NCBI RefSeq assembly: GCF_003268775.1 | Contig: NZ_QLSU01000040.1 | Location: 22,143 to 86,142, forward strand | Length of the DNA: 64,000 bases | Direction: 5' to 3' | From: Paraburkholderia unamae | GTDB taxonomy: Bacteria; Pseudomonadota; Gammaproteobacteria; Burkholderiales; Burkholderiaceae | In this document: one piece after another, positions 51,437-58,024 of the stretch | Position numbering within the stretch: position 1 is the stretch's first letter | How the letters are laid out: each line of letters starts with the position of its first letter | The notes under the pieces: model-generated | Databases searched by the model: none | What the model saw: only the letters and a program-made list of their open reading frames with translations | What the model was told of the DNA's origin: nothing | Translations under genes and position numbers: made by a program

Positions 51437-51805
51437 TCAGCCCCGGACAAGTCCGAATACGTAGACGTTGTCTTTCGGTGTGCTGACAAAGAGATAGTCA
51501 CCGTTGACGATCGGCGTCGCCTCGAAGCTCTGGCTCAGTTTGGCGGGAAACGGGTAGCGCCATGCCTGTTTCAACTGGCCCACGTTGGAAGCGTCGATCC
51601 GCTTGAGCGGCGAATGCGACTGGCCGTTGTAGCTGCGGGAGTCGGTGAGCCAGCCCGGATCGCTTGGGGCGCGGGTCAGGCGGTCGCAGGTCACGGGCGG
51701 ATAGTCCGGAGCGGCATCCACCGGACCGGCGTTCAGGGTCGTCGCCGTGTCGACGACCATTGCGCAGGTCGTGAGCCGGCTTGCCGCCGCCGAGCGTCTC
51801 TTCAT
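51437..51805 (-). pseudogene. Internally deleted copy of a PQQ alcohol dehydrogenase
   Basis: 122 codons. From residue 33 on, 61 of 84 residues match residues about 33-116 of the intact enzyme at 53204 by hand alignment (for example SFEATPIVNGDYLFVSTPKDNVY). Directly after this it ends VFGLVRG, resembling the end of the intact enzyme (VFALGQD). The simplest reading is that about 455 central residues were lost, leaving both ends. A good ribosome-binding site (AGGAG) and a sigma-54-type promoter remain upstream, so it may still be transcribed as the leader of the cytochrome c-HiPIP operon. It has no PQQ site. Confidence 0.8.
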
Positions 51806-51872
51806 CTTCGTCTCCTGGGTATTGATGGGTGCACGGCCGGCAAGCGCTCCGGTCCGGGTGTGCAACCGTCAT

Positions 51873-51888
51873 TGCAAGTCGTGTGCCA
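51873..51888 (-). promoter_or_regulatory. Sigma-54 -24/-12 promoter for the minus-strand cytochrome/HiPIP operon
   Basis: Read on the minus strand: TGGCACACGACTTGCA, with GG and GC exactly 10 bases apart, a near-perfect match to TGGCAC-N5-TTGC. The expected start is about 55 bases before the start codon at 51805. Confidence 0.75.
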
Positions 51889-51974
51889 TTTGCCGCGAAG
51901 CGTTGCGCGCCGGGCGATGCGGGCGCGACGGGCGAATTGTCCGGCCGCCGCCAAGGTGCACCGGCGAGGCCGAT

Positions 51975-52023
51975 GTGTTGCATCCGGGTACAGGCCGGGT
52001 ACAGGCGAAAACAACAGATGTTG
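51975..52023. promoter_or_regulatory. Candidate shared activator-binding region between divergent sigma-54 promoters
   Basis: It contains GTGTTGCAT (51975-51983), identical to one arm of the inverted repeat before the alcohol dehydrogenase; a tandem 11-bp repeat CCGGGTACAGG (51984-51994, 51995-52005); and the palindrome CAACAGATGTTG (52012-52023). It lies 85-150 bases from both flanking -24/-12 sites, the usual position for sigma-54 enhancers. Nothing else is visible in the 386-base divergent region. Confidence 0.55.
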
Positions 52024-52111
52024 GCGAATGTGACAGTGCTTCGCCGGCGGCGTGTGGCTTCACGTCGCCGCGCGGGCGCGTTTGCCGTGCCGGGCCGGCG
52101 TCCTCGCAGGT

Positions 52112-52127
52112 CGGCATGGCCCTTGCT
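52112..52127 (+). promoter_or_regulatory. Sigma-54 -24/-12 promoter of pqqA
   Basis: CGGCATGGCCCTTGCT has GG and GC 10 bases apart and a TTGC at -12. It is a little weaker than the other sites (GGCAT instead of GGCAC). It lies about 65 bases before pqqA. Confidence 0.65.
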
Positions 52128-52191
52128 TTGAAGAACCCGGCCGCAACTTCGATGCGGTACTTCGACCCAATCTCAAACAAGGAGACATGTC

Positions 52192-52266
52192 ATGCAGTGG
52201 ACCCCCCCCTCGTACACCGACCTGCGTTTCGGCTTTGAAATCACGATGTATATCGCCAACCGCTGA
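52192..52266 (+). CDS. pqqA: Coenzyme PQQ precursor peptide PqqA
   Basis: 24 residues: MQWTPPSYTDLRFGFEI, then TMYIANR. Glu16 and Tyr20 are the residues that are cross-linked to make PQQ, with the canonical E-x3-Y spacing. AAGGAG lies 8 bases before the ATG; an overlapping ATG at 52187 is out of frame. It is the substrate of the PqqD/PqqE system. Only pqqD follows; pqqB, pqqC and pqqE are not adjacent. Confidence 0.96.
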   Translation: MQWTPPSYTDLRFGFEITMYIANR

Positions 52267-52606
52267 GCGCGCGTCAGCGCGCCGCCCGCGTGGCCATCAA
52301 GGCGAGGCGGGCGGCGCGTCGCGAGAACGATCATGAAGATCAGGATACGGATCAACGCGCCACCGGACGTGGCGCTTCCAATCGAAGACATCGCATGATC
52401 GACCGGCTCGACACGTTGCCGAGCGGCACGCGCAGGCTGCTTACGCCTGTCAAGAACACGAAACAATACGAATGCGATTCTTGTCCCGCATTCCGTCGAA
52501 CGCGCGCAGGTGCGCGTGCACGAGATACATGGGAATCCGAAGGAATCAGATTCGCGACATTGCCTTCGATCATGTCCGGTCGCTCCCCGATGCGGTGAAA
52601 AAAAGC

Positions 52607-52903
52607 ATGGCTCCTATGAATCCGATGCTGCCCGATGCCGTCAGTGGCGTGCCGTTGCGCCCGTGTTTGCGCGTCATGTACCGCTTGCAGTGGGAAGCGG
52701 ATCAGGGCGTGTATGTGCTGCTCTATCCGGAAGGGCGGGTGAAGCTCAATGCGGGCGCGGCCGAGATACTCGCGCGTTGCGACGGCGTGCACGAACTCGA
52801 CCAGATCATTGGCGAGGTGGAGCGCCTTTTCAGTTCGACCGAACTCGCGCCGGACATCTACCGTTTTCTCGATCACGCGCGGCTGCGCGGCTGGCTCGAC
52901 TGA
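52607..52903 (+). CDS. pqqD: PQQ biosynthesis peptide chaperone PqqD
   Basis: 98 residues with the PqqD winged-helix fold: VPLRPCLRVMYRLQWEADQG, then YPEGRVKLNAGAAEILARCDG, ending FLDHARLRGWLD. PqqD binds PqqA and hands it to the radical SAM enzyme PqqE. The start is probably ATG 52607, with 52616 and 52625 as alternatives; the frame upstream of it does not resemble PqqD. The 340 bases between pqqA and this gene contain no readable pqqB or pqqC, only short open stretches. Confidence 0.92.
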   Translation: MAPMNPMLPDAVSGVPLRPCLRVMYRLQWEADQGVYVLLYPEGRVKLNAGAAEILARCDGVHELDQIIGEVERLFSSTELAPDIYRFLDHARLRGWLD

Positions 52904-52997
52904 AAACGCGCAGCGCTGCGAGCGACGCTCGTCGTGATCGAAAGAGAACTGTTAGCTGTCCTGTTTGATGACATCAAGATTGCCCGGCTGCAACGAA

Positions 52998-53027
52998 ATG
53001 CAACACCTGTCCTGATTCGTGTTGCAT
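52998..53027. promoter_or_regulatory. Inverted repeat (enhancer-type site) upstream of the alcohol dehydrogenase
   Basis: ATGCAACAC (52998-53006) and GTGTTGCAT (53019-53027) are perfect 9-bp arms around a 12-base centre, about 70-100 bases upstream of the -24 box. The right arm recurs before pqqA (51975). A further TGCAAC is at 52989. This is the expected place for a sigma-54 activator. Confidence 0.65.
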
Positions 53028-53095
53028 CTTCGCGGCGGCCCCAAAGCACTGAAAAAGCCGCGCAAACCCTTGTGCAGCAACGATTTGTGCGGTGC

Positions 53096-53111
53096 TGGCA
53101 CAAGGTTTGCA
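53096..53111 (+). promoter_or_regulatory. Sigma-54 -24/-12 promoter of the alcohol dehydrogenase
   Basis: TGGCACAAGGTTTGCA matches the consensus TGGCAC-N5-TTGCA at every conserved base, with GG-N10-GC spacing. Transcription should start near 53122, leaving a leader of about 80 bases. The rest of the gap 52904-53203 contains the inverted repeat at 52998 and no gene. Confidence 0.8.
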
Positions 53112-53203
53112 ATCAAGCGTGGCCTGGCAGGCCAAGGCCCGTCCGGGCGCCCGGCGTACTTGCCAGTTTTCGACCGCTCTCACAAATACACATGGAGACA
53201 ACA

Positions 53204-54931
53204 ATGAACGAACGTGTAGTTTCGGCATTCCGCAAGACGTCATGGGGAATCGGGCTTGCCACGGCCGCCCTGATGAGCGGCGGCATGGCCTACGCGGCCG
53301 CCGATTATCCGGCCGTTACTTTCGACCGGCTGACCAAGGCGCAGAGCGATACGGGCTGGCTGACCTACTATCGCACCTATGACGGCCAGTCGCATTCGCC
53401 GCTCAAGCAGATCAACCAGGCGAACGTCGCGAACCTGAAGCAGGCCTGGGCGTACAAGTTCCCGGACGAACTGAAGCAGGGCTTCGAGGCCACGCCGATC
53501 GTCAACGGCGACTATCTGTTCGTGACCACACCCAAGGACAACGTCTACGCCTTCAATGCGAAGACCGGCGAGCAGCTCTGGAAGTTCGAGCCGAAGCTCG
53601 GGCCGGAGTCGTTCAAGACGGCCTGCTGTGACGTGGTGAACCGTGGTGTCGCGCTGTACGGCAAGAACGTCTACGTCGCGATGCTCAGCGGCGAAGTGGC
53701 CGCGCTCGACGCGCAAACGGGCAGCCTCGTGTGGCAAAAGCAGATGTTCGATCCGGGCCAGGGGTATGCGTTTTCGCTCGCGCCGCTCGCGCTGAACGGG
53801 TCGATCGTGGTCGGCACGTCGGGCGGCGAATATGGCATTCGCGGCTATATCGCGGCGCTGAGCCCCGAGGATGGCTCGATCCAGTGGAAGCGCTACACGA
53901 TTCCGGGCAAGGGCGAGAAGGGCAGCGAGACCTGGCCCGACGGCATGCAGGACCACGGCGGCGGCGCGGCATGGCTGACCGGCACCTACGACGTCGGCTC
54001 GAACACGCTCTACTGGGGCGTGGGCAACCCTGGTCCGTGGCTGGCCGCGCTGCGCCCCGGCGACAACCTGTACTCCGACTCGCTGCTCGCGCTCGACCCG
54101 AAGAACGGTTCGCTCAAGTGGCACTACCAGTACACGCGCGGCGACACGTGGGACTATGACGGCGTCAACACGCCGATCCTCGCGAAGATCAAGTACCACG
54201 GCAAGGACTACGATGCCATCGTCCACGCGGACCGCAACGGCTTTTTCCACGCGATCGATCGCGAGACCGGCAAGCTGATCTACGCCAAGCCGTTCGTCAA
54301 GGCCGATTCCGTGACGGGCTACACGAAAGACGGCCAGCCGATCGCCGACCCGAGCAAGTTCCCCAAGGCCGGGACGACGATCGAAACCTGCCCGAGCTTC
54401 CTGGGCGGCAAGAACTGGTGGTCGGTGTCGTATGACCCGGCCCGTCATATCGCCGTGGTGCCCACCCTGCACGCGTGTATGAGCCTCTCGGGCAAAGCGG
54501 TGAGCTACATGGAAGGCCTGCCGTATCTCGGCGAAGGCTTCGAGATCAAGCCGGAACCGGGCAGCGAGGGCTATGGCGAACTCCAGGGCATCGACGTGAA
54601 CACGGGCAAGAAACTCTGGAGTCACTGGACGAAGATGCCGTGGAACGGCGGCGTGGCCACCACGTCCAGTGGCCTTGCGTTCAGCGGCTCGCTCGACGGC
54701 CATCTGTACGCATTCGATACCGCAACCGGCAAGATTCTCTGGACCAGCCCGCAACTGGCGAGCGGCGTGATTGCGCAGCCTTCGGTGTTCGAGGTGGATG
54801 GCAAGGAGTACGTAGCGGTGCTGGCAGGCTACGGCGGCGCCAACCCGATCTGGGGCGGCCCGATGGCCGACGTGGCGAAGGACGTGCCGCGCGGCGGCAC
54901 GCTCTACGTGTTCGCGTTGGGCCAGGACTGA
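53204..54931 (+). CDS. PQQ-dependent alcohol dehydrogenase (quinoprotein, lanthanide-type signature)
   Basis: 575 residues with a signal peptide ending near YAA|ADYPAV, so periplasmic. The eight-bladed quinoprotein fold is shown by repeated W-motif segments (NAKTGEQLWKFEPK; DAQTGSLVWQKQ; DPKNGSLKWHYQ). The vicinal disulphide is Cys141-Cys142 (TACCDV). Catalytic Asp317 is in WDYDGVN, and Asp319 two residues later is the extra acidic ligand found in lanthanide enzymes (XoxF, PedH) where calcium enzymes have Ala or Ser. No c-type haem motif is present, so electrons go to separate carriers. ATG 53204 follows GGAG at 8 bases. Confidence 0.94.
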   Translation: MNERVVSAFRKTSWGIGLATAALMSGGMAYAAADYPAVTFDRLTKAQSDTGWLTYYRTYDGQSHSPLKQINQANVANLKQAWAYKFPDELKQGFEATPIVNGDYLFVTTPKDNVYAFNAKTGEQLWKFEPKLGPESFKTACCDVVNRGVALYGKNVYVAMLSGEVAALDAQTGSLVWQKQMFDPGQGYAFSLAPLALNGSIVVGTSGGEYGIRGYIAALSPEDGSIQWKRYTIPGKGEKGSETWPDGMQDHGGGAAWLTGTYDVGSNTLYWGVGNPGPWLAALRPGDNLYSDSLLALDPKNGSLKWHYQYTRGDTWDYDGVNTPILAKIKYHGKDYDAIVHADRNGFFHAIDRETGKLIYAKPFVKADSVTGYTKDGQPIADPSKFPKAGTTIETCPSFLGGKNWWSVSYDPARHIAVVPTLHACMSLSGKAVSYMEGLPYLGEGFEIKPEPGSEGYGELQGIDVNTGKKLWSHWTKMPWNGGVATTSSGLAFSGSLDGHLYAFDTATGKILWTSPQLASGVIAQPSVFEVDGKEYVAVLAGYGGANPIWGGPMADVAKDVPRGGTLYVFALGQD

Positions 54932-54941
54932 TTGCGTCCTG

Positions 54942-54972
54942 CGCCGCGCCCTGTCGCCAACAGGGCGCGGCG
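54942..54972. other. 13-bp perfect hairpin after the alcohol dehydrogenase
   Basis: CGCCGCGCCCTGT (54942-54954), loop CGCCA, and the exact complement at 54960-54972. There is no T tract. It begins 10 bases after the dehydrogenase stop and may shield the mRNA or end it with Rho, separating the dehydrogenase from the oxidase genes. The gap to 55169 shows nothing else certain. Confidence 0.65.
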
Positions 54973-55169
54973 AATTCGCTTCGGCCCGAACGTCTCGCAG
55001 AGTCGCGCAACGACTCGACTGTCGTCTTCGTTCCGGGCCTTCGCCAGCGGCCACGACGCCGCCACGCTCCACCTGAAAGCAGCGCCGCCGCTCATTGCCG
55101 GCTTCCGACAATGGGCCGGTGCGCCGCACCCCACGAATTCAATCTATTCCTAACCGTGGCGTTTCCAGC

Positions 55170-56837
55170 ATGACATTGACTGTTGGCGCACTTCTGGCGC
55201 TTTCCTTCCTGATCTCCGTGCTCGGCCTGTTCCTGTTCATCTGGGCCCAGACAAAAGGGCTCATGCGCGCAGGCCCGGCAGCGGCCGAGGTGATCTTCGC
55301 GCCGCACGAAGTCGGTCTCGTCGAGGATCCGGCCGCACCCGCGCAACAACTCGCGGAACTGCAAGATGTCGAGCGCGCGGCGCAGGGTGCGACCCACGGC
55401 GGCGCGGCGCACCGGACGCTCGCGCACGACGTGGCCGGGCAGCGCCTGAACCAGGATCGTTCGAGCCGCCGTCCGGCTTTCGCGTTCCTCGCATCGTCGA
55501 TCGTCTGGCTCGTGCTGGGGTCGCTCGCCGGGCTGATTGCATCGCAGAAGCTCACCTCGCCCGACTTCCTCACGCAAAGCGCCTGGCTCACGTTCGGGCG
55601 GATCCGTACGGCGCATCTGAACATGGTCGCCTACGGCTGGGCTTCGATGGCGGGTCTCGGCGTCGTGCTGTGGATGCTGCCGCGTCTGCTCGGTACGGAA
55701 CTGGCCGGCGCGCGCTTCGCGACGCTTGGGGCGCTGTTCTGGAACGGCGCGGTGGCGGGTGGCGTCGCGGCGATCCTGTGCGGCTGGACCGATGGCCAGC
55801 AGTGGCTGGAGATCCCCTGGCAGATCGGCATTCTCTTTGCCGTGGGCGGTGCGCTTTGCGCGGTGCCGCTGTTGTGCACGCTGCGCCGTCGCACGGTCGA
55901 TCACCTGTACGTGTCGGTCTGGTATGCGAGCGCGGCGCTGCTGTGGTTCCCCATTCTCTACGTGGTCGCCAAGGTTCCGCACGTGCACGCGGGCGTCGAG
56001 CAGGCCATTGTCAACTGGTGGTACGCGCACAACGTGCTGGGCCTCTGGCTCACGCCGATCGGCCTCGCCTCGGCGTACTACTTCATCGCCAAGGTGCTCG
56101 GGCGTCCTATCTATTCGTACAGCCTTTCACTGGTCGGCTTCTGGGCGCTCGCCATGTTCTACAGCCAGGCCGGTATCCACCATCTGATCGGCGGGCCGGT
56201 GCCGGGCTGGCTCGTCAGCGTGTCGGTGGTGCAAAGCGTGATGATGATCGTGCCGGTGCTCGCGGTCGGTGTGAACCAGCATATGACGGTGGTGGGGCGC
56301 TTCGCCGCCCTGCGCCATTCGCCTACGCTGCGCTTCATCGTGCCCGGCGCGATGCTCTACACGCTGGTTTCCCTGCAAGGCGCACTGGAGGCCGTGCCGT
56401 TCTTCAACCGCCTGGTCCATTTCACGCAGTACAAGGTGGCGCACGCGCACCTCGGCGTCTACGGCTTCTTTTCCATGATCATGTTCGGCTCGATCTATTT
56501 CATCATGCCGCGTGTGGTCGAACGCCCGTGGCCGTATCCGCGGCTCATCGCGGCGCACTTCTGGCTGGTCTGCGTCGGCTTTGCCATCTACTTCGTCATG
56601 CTGACGATAGGCGGCGTGCTGCAAGGCATCGCGCTGCTCGACGCGAGCCGTCCGTTCATCGAGTCGGTAACGCTGCTGGAGCCGTATTTGCTCGCGCGCA
56701 CGATTGGCGGCGCATTGATGACGCTCGGTCACGTGATCTTCGCCGTCCATTTCGTTGCGATGGCAACCGGCCGCCGGGCGCGAGTTGCCTCTCACGCGGC
56801 AATTCGCGAGGTCAACGTTGCCGGGGTGCAGGCATGA
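55170..56837 (+). CDS. ccoN: cbb3-type cytochrome c oxidase subunit I with CcoS-like N-terminus
   Basis: 555 residues, the catalytic membrane subunit. Haem and copper ligands lie in IRTAHLNMVAYGW, VNWWYAHNVLGLWLTP, AGIHHLIGGPVPG and KVAHAHLGVYGF, the order found in CcoN. The first 55 residues contain one span followed by a short charged segment (SFLISVLGLFLFIWAQTKGL), resembling the assembly protein CcoS, which is normally a separate protein; I infer a fusion. The ATG at 55170 is chosen because upstream sequence is not membrane-like. It overlaps the next gene by four bases. Confidence 0.92.
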   Translation: MTLTVGALLALSFLISVLGLFLFIWAQTKGLMRAGPAAAEVIFAPHEVGLVEDPAAPAQQLAELQDVERAAQGATHGGAAHRTLAHDVAGQRLNQDRSSRRPAFAFLASSIVWLVLGSLAGLIASQKLTSPDFLTQSAWLTFGRIRTAHLNMVAYGWASMAGLGVVLWMLPRLLGTELAGARFATLGALFWNGAVAGGVAAILCGWTDGQQWLEIPWQIGILFAVGGALCAVPLLCTLRRRTVDHLYVSVWYASAALLWFPILYVVAKVPHVHAGVEQAIVNWWYAHNVLGLWLTPIGLASAYYFIAKVLGRPIYSYSLSLVGFWALAMFYSQAGIHHLIGGPVPGWLVSVSVVQSVMMIVPVLAVGVNQHMTVVGRFAALRHSPTLRFIVPGAMLYTLVSLQGALEAVPFFNRLVHFTQYKVAHAHLGVYGFFSMIMFGSIYFIMPRVVERPWPYPRLIAAHFWLVCVGFAIYFVMLTIGGVLQGIALLDASRPFIESVTLLEPYLLARTIGGALMTLGHVIFAVHFVAMATGRRARVASHAAIREVNVAGVQA

Positions 56838-57430
56838 ACCGGCTGCTGACCATTTTTATCGGCGCGCTGATCATGCTCGCGCTCGCCACGCTGATGCTGG
56901 TGGCCTTGCCGTACCGCGAACTGCGCGCCGTGCAGGCGCCGGAAGCGCTTGCCCCATACACCGTCGCCCAGTTGCGCGGCCGCGCCACCTATGTCTCCAT
57001 GGGCTGCGTCTATTGCCATACGCAGCAGCCGCGCGCCGCGAGCTTCGGCCCCGATGCGCTGCGCGGCTGGGGCCGTCCCTCGGTGCCGGCGGACTATGCC
57101 TACGACGATCCGCATCTGCTCGGCGTGGCGCGCACCGGGCCCGACCTGTTCAATATCGGCGCGCGCCAGCCGAGCCTCGACTGGCAACTGGCGCACCTGT
57201 ACCAGCCGCGAGCGGTGTCGCCGGGCAGCGTGATGCCGTCGTATCCGTTTCTGTTCCGGCATGTCGAGCGCGCCGCGCCCGGCGAAGCGGTGGTGAGCCT
57301 GCCGCCGCAGTACGCGCCCGCGCACGGCCAGATCGTCGCCACGCAGGAAGCGCTCGATCTGGTGGCCTACCTGATTTCGCTGAATCACACCTATCCCATT
57401 CCCGCTTCCGAAGCCGGAGCCATGCAATGA
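56834..57430 (+). CDS. ccoO: cbb3-type oxidase subunit II (mono-haem cytochrome c)
   Basis: 198 residues with an N-terminal membrane anchor (LLTIFIGALIMLALATLMLV) and the haem motif CVYCH in YVSMGCVYCHTQQPR, the hallmark of CcoO. Candidate axial Met is in SPGSVMPSYPFLF. It carries electrons to subunit I. ATGA overlaps on both sides show tight coupling. Confidence 0.94.
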   Translation: MNRLLTIFIGALIMLALATLMLVALPYRELRAVQAPEALAPYTVAQLRGRATYVSMGCVYCHTQQPRAASFGPDALRGWGRPSVPADYAYDDPHLLGVARTGPDLFNIGARQPSLDWQLAHLYQPRAVSPGSVMPSYPFLFRHVERAAPGEAVVSLPPQYAPAHGQIVATQEALDLVAYLISLNHTYPIPASEAGAMQ

Positions 57431-58014
57431 ACCGCCGTACCGAACATGACCTCTTGATTGATCTGCGCGAGCACACCGAGCCTGAGGAGCGCACGAATCC
57501 CGTCCCCTGGCTGCTGTGGATCACCGTGCTTTCGCTCACGGTGTGGGGTGCCTGCTATTTCTGGCTGGAAATCTATTCCGGCGAGCAGGGGGCGGCGGCC
57601 GTCACGACCGCCCAGGCGGGTGCGAAGGCCGCGCCGGGGCCGGACGGCGCGCAGATTTTCGCGAGCCGCTGCGCCGCGTGTCACCAGGCGACGGGCGCCG
57701 GTTTGCCCGGCATGTTCCCGCCGCTCGCGGGATCGGAGTGGGTGAACGGCGACGCGCACAAGCTCGCCGATATCCTGCTGCTCGGCGTGGAGGGCGCGCT
57801 GTCGGTCAAGGGCGAGCCCTTCAACGGCACCATGCCGACGTTCGGCGCGATGTTGTCCGATGCGGAAATCGCTGCGGTCGGCAGCTATGTGCGCGCGAGT
57901 TTCGGCAATCATGCGGCCGCGCTCGACGCCTCGCTCGTCAAGGCCGAACGCGATCGACTCGGCAATCGCGCGACGCCGTGGAAGGGCGAAGCCGAACTCA
58001 ACGCGGCGAAATAA
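57427..58014 (+). CDS. Membrane-anchored mono-haem cytochrome c (short CcoP-like subunit)
   Basis: 195 residues: a cytoplasmic N-terminus (RREHD-type charged), one span (WLLWITVLSLTVWGACYFWL), then one cytochrome c domain with CAACH and candidate axial Met in FNGTMPTFGAMLSD. Normal CcoP has two haem domains and about 300 residues, so this is a shortened CcoP-like electron entry subunit. No CcoQ is present between it and CcoO. It likely receives electrons from the cytochrome c or HiPIP. Confidence 0.87.
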   Translation: MNRRTEHDLLIDLREHTEPEERTNPVPWLLWITVLSLTVWGACYFWLEIYSGEQGAAAVTTAQAGAKAAPGPDGAQIFASRCAACHQATGAGLPGMFPPLAGSEWVNGDAHKLADILLLGVEGALSVKGEPFNGTMPTFGAMLSDAEIAAVGSYVRASFGNHAAALDASLVKAERDRLGNRATPWKGEAELNAAK

Positions 58015-58024
58015 TCAGACGCCC

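Noticed and set aside
52333..52398. Short frame starting MKIRI, reminiscent of the PqqB N-terminus, between pqqA and pqqD
   Set aside because: It stops after 21 residues and shows none of the following PqqB metallo-hydrolase motifs, so the likeness is five residues only.
55114..55135. GG-N10-GC match upstream of ccoN as a fifth sigma-54 promoter
   Set aside because: It lacks TTGC at -12 and GGCAC at -24; in DNA this GC-rich the spacing alone occurs by chance.
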